Assembly: GCA_963921825.1 (NCBI GenBank)
Contig: OY997591.1
Span: 15,805,515-15,869,514 of the forward strand
DNA length: 64,000 bases
Direction: 5' to 3'
DNA from: Erodium maritimum
Taxonomy: Eukaryota > Streptophyta > Magnoliopsida > Geraniales > Geraniaceae
Shown here piece by piece: positions 1 to 11,200 of this stretch. The number at the start of each line of letters is the position of its first letter. Position 1 is the first letter of the stretch. The position numbers were made by a program, and so were the translations under genes. The notes beneath the pieces are model-generated. The model was given only the letters and a program-made list of their open reading frames with translations. It was not told the DNA's origin and ran no database searches.

Positions 1-368
1 TACAATCTTGTATGGTTACTGTCCAGGGCACAGTTGTGTATAAGCCTATTCCAATTGTATAAATATGGTTTCATGCCTCTTATTGATTTCCTGTGTTCAA
101 CTACTGCTAAAGCAAGTGAATTTGGCATGACCCGTTGACTATTTTTTTTGCTCATTTGGGTGAGACTCAAAAATGCATTCCTGAGACAGAATTTCCTATC
201 TTGGTAAATTGATAACTGCTTACAAATTGCACTGAGAAAATATGGATTTGATGTGATGTAATGTGTATAGTCCATATATTGAATTGCCTGAGTGTTGCCC
301 TTTAGTTTTTGGTGTTGTTTTCTCTAGTATGCTGACGGTGTATTAAAGTGTACATGCTTTTACTGCAG

Positions 369-3300
369 GTCCTCTTATATGCTGCTTTTGCAATGACCTT
401 GATATTCCCTTTCGATATTTTTTATCTTTCATCGCGATACTATTTGTTAAGGACTCTTTGGCGGATAGTTCTCCCATTACAGGTAAGTTTACTATTTGTG
501 GCATACTTTATAGTTACTCTGCCTTCCTGTCAAACGATTTCATAATGTTAAAAACATGAAAGAAACAGTTCCATTGTGCCTTGGGCTATTGATTTGCAAA
601 TAGTATAGTAAACTGAGTTGAAGAGCATTGGTTACTTAAATCCACAACCTTCCATAGCATGGCCTAAAATGCATCACAGAAACTGTTTTTTCCTGCCTAA
701 GGTTTATATTTTAGGGTTAATTGCTAACAAATACATTATGTATTGTCCACGCTTTAAACTACATTATGTATTGTCCACGTGCGAAAAACTACATTTATGC
801 ATTGTCCACGTGCGAAAAACTAAATTATGTATTGTCCATGTCCCTAATTTTAACGGAATATTCCAAAATTTTAACGGAATATTCCAAATTTTGTAAGTAA
901 ACGACCATGGTCAAAAGATAGTGTAGTTTAAAAGCATGGACAATACATACTGTAGTTTTTTGCAAGTGGACAATACGTAATGTAGTTTTTAGCAATTAAC
1001 CTTATATTTTATGGTCTGGACAATTAATTGAGTTTATTGATGTGTATTTTGTGCTCTCAGGCAATATCTTTTTCTGACTTTTTCCTGGCAGATATTTTGA
1101 CATCCATGGCAAAGGTATCATTCTTCTTTGAACTAGAAATTCCCTTGGTCAATCAGCATGTTTCATGGATGTTAACTTGTGCATTTCTGATCTATGCCTC
1201 TGTATATAGTTCATGTAAAACTCGCATTGGGTTATAGGTTTGGAAATGTTGCTATAATTCATGCCTCTCAATAGGAAAATCACCTTAGAACTGTAGCTTA
1301 TGTTTGTGGGGTTACTTGTTGCTTGTTAGTAAAACCATCTTGGTGGTATTTTTTCCCTCTTATTGGTCTACTTGATGCTTCTAATGTCTGAATTATGGAC
1401 ATACTCACTGTCCTAAAGAGTCCAATTTGAAGTCAATGCCCTTGCTAGTATGAATCTCTCTTTCTTCATTCACAAATCAAAGTTTATTGTACAAATTGCA
1501 AGTTAGTTTGCTTTTGTTGAATGAGCTTTTTTGAGTTGTATATGTTCCTCTGCAAGTAGTTTGGTTTTTGTTTGCAATACGATAGCAAATGTTCTTTTGA
1601 ATTTGCTTAAAATTGTATCAGTATTGTACACGTCTGTCTCTGTAGGAAAAGAAGATTGCTGAGGAAATAGTTGATTTCATATGAAATTGATATTTACCAA
1701 CTAGGAAACCTTTTTATTTGGAATTCAAAATAGGACATACTTCGATGGACTAATTTTGTGTATTTGATTGCTACTATACTGCTTTGGTGTACTTGTAACA
1801 GTTAGTTTTATCGCAGGTCTTTTCAGATTTGGAACGTTCAGTCTGCCGGATGGTCCACCGACAGGTTAGTTTTTCATTGTTGAGCAGTATTTTACTCCAA
1901 GATTGCATGTGTTTGACTTTAAAATTGTGATCTTTAAGTTCATCCGGTTGTGAATCTAGCTTGGATCATATTTGGAGTTATATATTTTTCCAAAGAAAGA
2001 GAATTTAGAGTAATATTCCATGTTCCATGAGAGCATCAAATTTGTGATATGGCTTTCTCCACACTAGTCTCGCTCAATCAAGATTTGGGAATTATACCCC
2101 AGTTTTTCCGTCGAATTAGAAAATAGGGGAAATTATAGGTCACTGCTCTGTACTTTGGCCTTTCATCAATTTGCTACCTTATATTTTAAAATGTATCGGT
2201 TCACCCCGTCTAGATTGTTTTAGTTTTACAGATTTAAAAAATGTGCACAATGTCCAAATTATCCATACATAATATTTAATTATATTAATTAAAAACATAT
2301 TTTCTAAATGAACTTGCTGACGTCATGATGACATCAACGTTTCTTCGTCGACGCACCTGGTCCAACGTCTCCTTCTCCGGTGGAAGCAGCTTCGTGGAGT
2401 CTTCAAAGCTCAATCAATAGTCGCTTCCTCTCCATCATCCACAACTCCACATCACCGTTGAGACGGAAGGGTTGACCGGCATTATGCAGCACGTCAAAGG
2501 AGTAGCATGCATCTCTGACTGATACTCCAGATTTGTCTTTGTCTGGCTACACGAAGACGAAGCTTGGAGGCTCCAATAGTACTTGTACTCGGAGATGGAA
2601 AGTTCAGATCTGGAGTTCACCGGATCTAATTCGCCAGAGAAGACCGATGACAAAGAGTTGCGATGGAGCGTTGGTGGTCTTCCGGGCTTCCTCTTCCGCC
2701 GAGCTCTTGTTCCAACATCAAACCAAAACCAGATCGACAAACTTCCGTGTTGCCCAACTTGGATTTGGTTCCCGATCCTATACTACGAGGAACCCCAACT
2801 CGGCTCCTTCTCGCTGCTCTCTATCTGTTGCACAACGTCATTTGTCCGCCGGATCTGCTGCTCTGGCAAGGACCTACGGCCTGTTTCATGCCACGCCTAC
2901 GCCTAAAAAAAAGGTTGGCTCTCACGCCCATACTGGAGAAGAAGGCCGACTCCATGTTGACCCATATTTCTTCATTTTTGATTTTGAATTGTTTTTATAT
3001 TTTTAACTAAAGGAGCAGTTTTGTCCTTTAAAAAAACTAACGGGAACAGTGTTTTACCATCTATATTAACAGACTTTAAGCAAAATTGATACAAAAAAAG
3101 TTCTCCGAGGTGAATCGATACAATTTTTTTTATCGGAGATACATTGAAAGTACACGGTAGTGAATTGATTAAAGTCCAAAGTACGGGGTAGTGAATTGTA
3201 ATATCCCTTAGAAAATATGAGACTATCTGCTAATAGCCACTAGGCTTTGTGTCATTGCTCCATCTTTCATGCTAAATTTGGTATTTGATTGTGTTGTAAG

Positions 3301-6300
3301 TGGTATCCTTTTGACGTGTGGTTAAAAATTCCATTTGTTGAATGTTTGCTTTGAACAGTAATGCTTCTGCTTTTTGAGACATGTTATTTCAAATAACTGC
3401 AGGTTGCCACTATTGCATGGTTTGAAGCCGATTCTGTTTGTGGCAGTCACTCCGTAGCTATCCCTTTAGTCCTGGTTTTGCCTTATCTTTTTCGTTTGTT
3501 TCAATGTCTTCGGCAATACAAGGATACTGGAGAGAAAACAACACTTCTAAATGGTAAGATCTATAGGTCACTCACCTTTGCATTTTTTTTCCAAACTCTA
3601 TCTTTACGCATATTGAGTTGTTGCAGACTTGGTTGTCAATTGAAAAGAAAAAGGTGAATTTCTAGTAGTAAAAAAAATACATGATATAGGATAAAGGTTT
3701 TCCTTAATTATGTATATGTAAATAGGCTTTATTTAGTTTAGGGATAATAGCACTTAACTACACCTAACTAATTTATCGTATGGGAGATACCCTAACTTCC
3801 CAAAATAACACTTTACTCAATGCCGTTAATTTTCCATTCAAAAAATGTAAAAAGTCCATAATACCCCTCAATAACAATCAAAATTTCAAAACTCTGCCAC
3901 TGATCCATAAGAACATAAAAATGGTGAAATGTCAATATACATTTCATTATCCTTCAAATTTTCAAAAGTTTCCACCAACCTAAACAATATTTTCATCCAT
4001 AAATTTCACTAAATAAAATCAAAATCTTTTCTTTACATACATACATATATGTACATGGTTCACATGATGATAACAAAAAAATGTACACAAACAAAAGGGA
4101 TAATTGTCAAAACATGCACATATGTTTCGTCCACAAACGAAATAGTGCACAATGTTTTGTCCACGTCGTCTGGCTACCCTTATGAATCGTCCACGCACTT
4201 CTGCTAGAAAAGTGTAATAGTAGAACCTGAATTGACAATTTTGCCCTTTTGGTTTGAAATTCAAAAATAAGAATTTCGTCCAAAAAAATGAGTGGCTGAG
4301 GATTGTTAGGGCAATTTCGTCCAAAAAAAATTTCAGACACAAGCACATGATAGCACGTGAGGCTACAGATTCGAATATTCTGTTAATTATACTGACAGAA
4401 GTGCGTGGACGATTCATAAGGGTAGCCAGACGACGTGGACGAAACATTATGCACTATTTCGTTTGTGGACGAAACATAAGTGCATGTTTTGACAATTATC
4501 CCCAAACAAAAATGTATACAGAGTTTTCACAGAAGAAGCTTTCTTTCTTCTAGCCATTCCTTGACTGGCATAACTGTCATTTCAACCCATTAGCCACCAC
4601 TTTGTTAGCTGAAACTTTGCCTCTCGAAACTCACTCTCCATTATTCTCTTCTCTTCCTGAAAAGTTATGCTAACTATTAGTAACTTATCAACATATAACC
4701 CTCCATTCCATTAATCCTATAATTAGTAAGGGGTCCAATTTTGAGAGCAAGCCCAATTAAGATTAAATGAAAAAATGAGGAACTAATTTGAAAGGAACAT
4801 AAGAAGACTTCAAATTGAAATCAAATGACAACAAGCCGTCATAGAGAACCCCATTTGATGATACCAGAAACCAAAATAGAAGGGTATTTTTTAAGAATTA
4901 ATGATACAAGACAAAAAGAAGCTAATGAGCAATATCAACCATATATCTAAACAAATGTGGATGCAAAAAGGGAAAATAATAATGTTGAATTGCATCCACA
5001 AATAATTTAACTACACCGAAGTATCCACGATTTTCACCTAACTAATTTATTCGTCCAAGAGGTACCCTAACTTTCGACGAATATCACATTACTCTTCTAT
5101 CCGTTTTTTGACAGAAAATGATCATGTGCGAAAATTTTTCCCTTCTTCACTCCTTTTTCAAAAAATCCTACCTCTATTATGTCATTCCTCGCCTCCCTAT
5201 CCCATGTGTCGTCGAAATTGCCGTCTCCTGGGAAATCTGACGAGGCCTCACGCCAGATCTGGCGATGTTCTTTGCAGATCTGCCGGTTGTGGTGGCTCTA
5301 GTGTAGCGGCACAGAACGTTTATATTTGCAGCGTTAATTTATGGCTATCATATCTTCTAGATCCGTGGCATCTTCTGTCTGCATACTTGATAGTCATTCA
5401 AGAGCACTTTGAGTGGAAAATAATAATGAGTATGATTGATCATTTGGTGCAATTGTTCTGCATTCACGATATCTGAAGGGTGTCTGTTGCATGCTATGAG
5501 TTAGTTTTACTAATTAACTTTACATTGATTTGCTCATTATGTGTCAGCTTTAAAATATTCAACCGCGGTGCCAGTTATCTTCCTTTCTGCTCTTAAATAT
5601 CATGTGTTCCCTGATAAGTGGACTGACTTTTACCGGCCTCTCTGGCTTCTCTCAAGTGTTTTGAACTCCTTATATTCGTTCTACTGGGATGTGAAGCGAG
5701 ATTGGGACATGAGGTATGTCTGTCAAATGGTCAACTTATATGAAATTGATGCTGACCATGTCTCCTATATTTAAGCGAGCGATCTTTGTCACTTGTTAAG
5801 CTTATCAGTGCATATTGATCTTACTTATTGTTTTTTTAGAAGTGGCATTTGCCTTTTCTGCTCATATGATTCTGAAAGGAGCCCAATTGGGTTGACCTGG
5901 TGGTCACAGGGTACATCTGCTTGGGAGCAGGTGTGGGTGGATGTTAGGTTAGGAATTAGACTTAGGCTAGAGTAGGATTTCCTTGCTTTTGACAAAAAAA
6001 AAATATTGTTCTGGAAGGATATTCATCTATAAACCTAGGAGTTTAGTCCAAATTTATACTTGGATATTTAAATGCCTATATGTGTTATCGAGTATTGCAA
6101 TTAAGCCTTATTGTTTTCTATTAGCATATGGATGGCATTTGTTGTAACAAATATCTCTTTTCCAGTTGCTTTACTCGGATATTCAAGTTCAGCAAGCCAC
6201 ATGTTCTGACATACCTGTTTTATGGACGCAAATGGGTAAGTCTTCTTGAGTTATGGTCGATAGAAGTTACAACCCCTACTGGCTTACCTGTGATGGCACT

Positions 6301-6600
6301 TGTTAGTTAACGACATATATTGAGTGTTGGTCAATTTGGATGCAGGTTTATGTTTGGGTGATTGGAAGTAATCTGATATTGCGGTGCACGTGGACGTACA
6401 AGCTGTCAGCCCATTTGCGGCACAACTACCTTACTTTGTTTGCCATCACTGCCTTGGAGATGCTACGCCGCTTCCAGTGGGTCTTCTTTCGAGTCGAAAA
6501 TGAGTGGAACAAAATGAGCTCCAAGTCCAATATCCAACTCACTGGAGTAGACAACGAGAAGGAGGAAGACAAACTACTTTCTGTAGACCGTAATGTGTAG
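369..6600 (+). CDS. EXS (ERD1/XPR1/SYG1) domain membrane protein, 3' part of gene
   Basis: Exons read as 369-482, 1061-1114, 1817-1864, 3403-3553, 5548-5713, 6166-6235 and 6346-6600 (stop TAG). Every junction is ag|...|gt and phases join cleanly, giving 285 codons. The protein carries the EXS core: YLSSRYYLLRTLWRI, then SFSDFFLADILTSM, RSVCRMVHRQ, WFEADSVCGSHS, LPYLFRLFQCLRQY, and near the end RCTWTYKLSAHLRHNYLT and RRFQWVFFRVENEWN. Hydrophobic segments (AIPLVLVLPYLF, VPVIFLSALKY, VYVWVIGSNLIL) fit a multi-pass membrane protein. The EXS domain is shared with XPR1/PHO1 phosphate exporters, but EXS-only plant members resembling this one have no role I can state. The first exon(s) lie before base 1, so an SPX domain cannot be excluded. 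The frame is open throughout and looks functional. Introns 2, 3 and 4 are long; introns 1 and 4 hold transposon insertions. Confidence 0.9.
714..1001. mobile_element. MULE-type MITE in intron 1 of the EXS gene
   Basis: The left end GGGTTAATTGCTAA (714) is matched by the reverse complement of the right end TTAGCAATTAACC (ending 1001). The flanks carry a perfect 10-bp duplication TTATATTTTA (704-713 and 1002-1011), the size expected for Mutator-like elements. Both arms consist of a short subrepeat (ACATTATGTATTGTCCACG and variants), three times on the left and twice inverted on the right. There is no coding capacity. Confidence 0.85.
2126..3207. mobile_element. Non-autonomous MULE (Pack-MULE-like) in intron 3 of the EXS gene
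   Basis: This 1082-bp element has ~100-bp imperfect terminal inverted repeats: left GGGGAAATTATAGGTCACTG, right as reverse complement GGGATATTACAATTCACTAC. A perfect 10-bp target duplication TTAGAAAATA lies at 2116-2125 and 3208-3217. The interior (about 2330-2910) is GC-richer than the surrounding intron. It has overlapping open frames on both strands, including a 101-codon minus-strand frame with the basic stretch RARRKRKPGRPPTL. That looks like captured gene sequence, but I do not recognise the donor. The element is wholly intronic. Confidence 0.85.
3739..4010. repeat. Unpaired MULE-like terminal repeat in intron 4 of the EXS gene
   Basis: The sequence from about 3739 (gggataatagcacttaacta) has the look of a MULE terminus: a GGG start, spaced 'acctaacta' and 'taccctaactt' blocks, and an inner boundary ccgttaattttcca near 3823-3836. 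No inverted partner was found downstream. A similar left-end-like block in the same orientation occurs at about 4990-5110. These may be two decayed or internally deleted insertions. Confidence 0.45.
4097..4502. mobile_element. MULE-type MITE (long-TIR foldback) in intron 4 of the EXS gene
   Basis: This 406-bp element has ~110-bp, almost perfect inverted arms. The left arm starts GGGATAATTGTCAAAACATG and contains repeated 'cgtccac' blocks; the right arm is its reverse complement and ends at 4502. A perfect 9-bp duplication CAAACAAAA flanks it (4088-4096 and 4503-4511). Between the arms is about 190 bp with no gene. Open frames here are by-products of the palindrome. Confidence 0.88.
4990..5547. 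other. End of EXS intron 4: degraded repeat, no gene recognised
   Basis: The block 4990-5110 resembles the MULE terminus at 3739 (shared 'cacctaactaatttat' and 'taccctaactt'), without an inverted partner. Bases 5108-5476 form a 122-codon open frame with no feature I recognise. It is interrupted by the real splice acceptor at 5546-5547, so I treat it as intron. Confidence 0.4.
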
Positions 6601-7738
6601 ATATATCTACTACTTTTTTTGGCCCACATTTCACTCCATATTGTTCAATTTTGGAAATTTTTATGGCCTCGAGATACTTTATTTCGCCACAAATGTATCA
6701 CTGTCACACTATAATGTCATTTTGATCAATTCAAAACTTTGACGATTTTAAGGTTATACAGTCCTGTCACTGTGATTTGAACCGTGTGCTGTGGCTATTA
6801 AATAAAGATGTTCAAGCGTTGTGATATTATCACAGCTTGCGTAAACTTGTATATCACGTACAGAATTTATACAATAGCAGTGTATACTTCTCCGAAATCA
6901 ATTTGAGGGGCTGGAGATTTTGGTTTGTTCTTTATTTTCTTATCCATTTCCGGGTGTTTAATTTGATTGTTTTGGTTGATTGATTCCGACCGAGACTGAA
7001 GTTAGCGTTTGATTCGAATTTGATTGGTTCCGAGAGTTAGCGTTTAATCTGAAGTTAGCTTTTGATTCAAATTTATTATTGAATTGTTGAATGTTTGGTT
7101 GTAAGATTTCCGGGTTTAATTGAGTACATCAGAAATTATCACGGTGTGGGCAAATACCACAACTCCGGGTAGGGGTTTAGAAATTATCACGGTAATTCAG
7201 AAATTATCACGTGAGGGGTTCAGAAATGAAAATAAAAGAAATAATAAAAAGGAATAAAAGAAAAAATAAATTGAAATAAAAGAAATGAAAAAAATATTAA
7301 TGAAAAAGAATAAAGATTAGAAAATATAATTACTTAAACTTAATTTTAAATATATACATTAAAAATATAAATGTTAAAATTTTGTGAAATTAATATTCAA
7401 AAAATAATTATATTTAAAAAATTAGTTATTAATGTTTTAAGAAAGAAAGAAAGAAATAATTATGAAAATTCAAAAAAATAAATGATATTATTAATATTTA
7501 ATAATAAGTCATTAAATAATTAATTATGAAAAGGGTAAAATAGTCTTTTAGCCCACAAAACAATTTAATTTGAAATGTCAAAGGGTAAAACAGTCATTTC
7601 ATATAATTATGTTAGTTTTTAACCTAATGGCTCAAAACGTCTATGGACTGAACATTAGGGTACTCAAATATATTTAAAAAAACATTAAAATATCAAAAGC
7701 TCCATGGACCGAACATAAATGTACTATAATATATTTAA
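6601..7738. other. 3' flank of the EXS gene; AT-rich, no gene seen
   Basis: This holds the probable 3' UTR of the EXS gene (AATAAA-like aaataaag near 6800) followed by very AT-rich DNA. At 7625-7738 is a degenerate block with 'gactgaacattagggtact' and 'ggaccgaacataaatgtact'. It is related to the terminal repeats of the element at 47215-48957, but no intact element could be delimited. Confidence 0.5.
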
Positions 7739-7881
7739 GGGTAAACTACAAATACCTACCCCAAACTTGTAGCGTTTAACTGATACATACCCTAAAGTTT
7801 TTTTTAACTGATAGCTACTCAGATGTTTAGTTTTTTAACAGATAGCCCAAACAGTTTGGGGTAGGTATTTGTAGTTTACCC
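7739..7881. mobile_element. 143-bp MITE with MULE-type ends
   Basis: The left arm GGGTAAACTACAAATACCTA and the right arm, its exact reverse complement ending ...GTAGTTTACCC, enclose about 80 bp. A perfect 9-bp duplication TATATTTAA flanks it (7730-7738 and 7882-7890). It lies 60 bp outside the large MULE at 7942. Its terminus resembles that MULE's terminus (TGGTAAATTACATCTGACTA, followed in both by accccaaac), so it may be a related non-autonomous family. Confidence 0.9.
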
Positions 7882-8276
7882 TATATTTAATCCTAAATAT
7901 TTTGTAAGGTATTATATTCAAATTTTCCTAAATAAAATCTATGGTAAATTACATCTGACTACCCCAAACTATACGCGTTTAGCGTTTAACTACCCCAAAG
8001 TTAACTTGTAACAACTACCTACCCCGAACTAACGGTTTGTAACCACGTTGGTCACTAAGCTCAGAAACCGTCACAGTGGGTTTTGGAATGACCAAAATAC
8101 CCCTGGTTGAAAAAGAACAAAATGTTGCCTTTGAACCCTAGTTGACCATTTTTCTGTTCGAGTGCTAAGGGAGAGAAAGGGTTGAGAGAGACAACGAAGA
8201 ATCGCTGAAGACGAACTGATTTTCCGACCATTTTCCGATGCGCTGAAAGTAGAGAATCGTGGTGGTTGATTGGAGG

Positions 8277-11200
8277 ATGGTTTCATGTAGTTCTGAGTCC
8301 AACTCCGAAGGTGAAGCGTATATCTACGATGAGTTATTCGAAGAAGCAGAACCTGTAAGTCCTCGTACCCCCCTTTATTCTACTGTAATGTGAAGCCCTA
8401 GCTGAAATGATGGATGTGCTGAAAGAGAATGAGGGTTTTAGGGTTCATTAAGTGAGGGTTTTTTATTGTCGAAAATGTTAGGGCTTGGTTAGAATCTTTG
8501 TCAAAATTTTAGGGCTTTTCAGAACATGTAGTTTAATGTCTGTAGTGGTGAAAGAACATGAGGGTTTTAGGGTTCATGAAGTTAGGGATTTGAGTTTCGA
8601 AAATGTTAGGGTTTGGTTAGACTCTGTGGCAAAATTTTATGGCTTTTAGTAATTGTATTTTAATTTCTCTATTTTGTTATAATGTGTATGAAAACTTTAG
8701 GACTTTTCAGTAATTGTATTTTAATTTATCTATTATGTCACAATGTGTATGCAAATATTAGGGCTTTTTGAAAATCTTTGTCTGCATTCATTGTGCATTG
8801 TATTTAGGTTGCATTTGACTTTATTTCTTGTTTTTTTTCCTTGGTTGTCCAACCTTCCCAGACCCCAATCATACATAGGTTGTTTCAGTTTAACTATGGG
8901 GTGAGTTTGTAGACAATTGGACCTCATGGGAGGGTGGTAGGCAGGAGCAAGTAGTAATCCCTGAAGATGAGTGTTCGTTACACATGTTTGAGAGGGTGTA
9001 TCTTGAGCTAGGTTGTCCCATAAATTCTATATTATTTTGGAAGGTTCCAAGGAGGGCAATTGGGAAAAAGACTTATATTGAACACTGGTATAAATTGATT
9101 GAGAGTGATAACGATATAGGTGAGATGTTGAAAACATACCCTGAAATAGTTGTTATTCACATATTTGTTGGGGGTGATTTAGAGCCAGTTAGAATGGTGT
9201 CCCCTGGAAAGTGTTGTGGTCATCTGAACACATACAAAATGAGAGATATCAACCTTTGGAGACGTGTGTGAAGGATAGGAGTAGGAAGTTTGTCACTGAA
9301 AATCAATTTGATAGAATGCTGAAGAAAGGTAAGCGTGATCTTGAGGGTGTTACTGTTGTAGAGTCTCTTGACACTAAGTCAGATGAGAGTGAATATGAGA
9401 GTGAAGAGGATGAGATAGAACCTGAAATGGAGGAACAAGGACCTGAACATGAAACAATAGTTGAACCTGTTGAAGAAACTGAACATTTTCCTGAACCACA
9501 ACCTGATAGTGATGATGAGCATGATTGGTTAAGGGATGAATATGAAAAAGTGAAAAGAGCTGAGGCTAACAGAATTAGGAAAGGGAAATTTATTGGACAA
9601 GATGTTGATGTTGAAGTAGATGTTGATGAATCTGAGGAGGTTGATGAAGCTGAAGAAGGTGTAGGAGGTGGAGGACCTGAGGTAGGTCAAGCATTTGAAG
9701 ATGTTTCCTTTGAAAAACCCTTTGTAGACCCTGATGAAGAAGAACCCGAAGAACCTGAACCTATAAGGGTTAAGGGGTGGCAGGCAATGTGGGAAGATGA
9801 TTCTAGCTTGGTGAATGTGGAGTTAGGAGTATACTCCCTGTTTTCCAATGCTAGATTATTTAGGCAAGTGTTCAAGGCATATGTTGTCGAGCATAAAATG
9901 TACTACCACTTCACTCGGAACGAGAAAAAGAAGATTGGTATCATGTGCAAAGTTCCTGACTGTACATTTTATTCCTATGCAAGTAGGGAGAAAGATAACA
10001 ATGTGTTGGAAATGAAAACCTGGATGCCTAAACACAACTGTACAAAGACTCAAAGAATCAAAAAGTGTACCATTCAGTATCTCGCAGTAAGGTATACTCT
10101 TATAATTTATGTTATTATCTATACTTAGTTTATATTAAGAGAATTGTTTGCAACTAACTATAATTGTTTTGTAGGTTCATTGATGAAGTTAGGGTATGCA
10201 CTAATATATCAAGAAAAGAAATGCAGGAGAAGATCATGGACGATCTTGGCATTTCCGTGACTCGACAGCAGGAATATAGGACAATATGGAGGGCCAGGGA
10301 TTTGCTTACTGGTGATCAAGCCATTCAGTATGAAGACTTGTACACGTACTGCCATATGGTAAGCATCAGCTAATAGTGTCTTATGTATTATAGTACTAGA
10401 TATGACAATAACCCTTTTATTTGTACTTATTAGTTAAGACAAGCAAATGAAGAAAGTACGGCAAAGGTGGAAATAGAGCACCTATATGTAGACAATGATC
10501 ATGATGCAAAACCTCATTTCAAGAGGATATACATCAGGTTTGGAGCTATCACAAAGGGTTTCCATGCTAGCTGCATGCCCCTCGTTGGAATCGATGGGTG
10601 CCACTTGAAGGGAAAGTATGGAGGTCAGCTGCTCACAACTTGTGGATGGGATGGGAACAACGGTATGGTGCCGCTGGCATTTGCCGTCGTAGAGAAAGAG
10701 AACAAGGATTCTTGGAAGTGGCTTCTCTCTCAATTCTTAGAAGACTATGAGGACAATCACTTAAGAGGATGAGTGTTCATGTCAGATAAACAGAAGGTAA
10801 TGATATTGTATTACTATTATATGTTCTTAAATTGTATTAACTTTTAGTAATTCTTACTCACATCCTTGCTGGTTTTATGTAGGGGCTGGTGGAGTTGTTC
10901 GACCATTGGATGGAATGTTTCGAGCACATATACTGTGTTCGACACTTAGTCAATAATTTCTCCACCAAGTTCAAGGGGAAGGAACTGAAATCAGCTGTCT
11001 GTCTGGCATTGTTCAAAGGCATCCTCGATTGCACAACTGGAAAGAAGGATGGAGAAGCTACGCTTGCTAGATCAAGCAGCATATGAATGGCTCAAGGAAA
11101 AGGACCCTAAAGGTTGGTGTAAACTGTACTATAGTACTAGGGCATGTTCTAGCATACATGTTAATAGTATGTCTGAGTCGTTTAACACTAAGTGTCTGAG

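Noticed and set aside
1..368. Search for an upstream EXS exon at the window start
   Set aside because: No frame continues the family sequence before VLLYAAFAM; this appears to be intron, with the preceding exon outside the window.
5838..5930. Possible extra EXS exon (agtggcatttgcc...ggtcacag)
   Set aside because: Including it breaks the phase and adds sequence unlike EXS proteins; joining 5713 to 6166 restores the conserved order WDM-S-CFTRIFKF.
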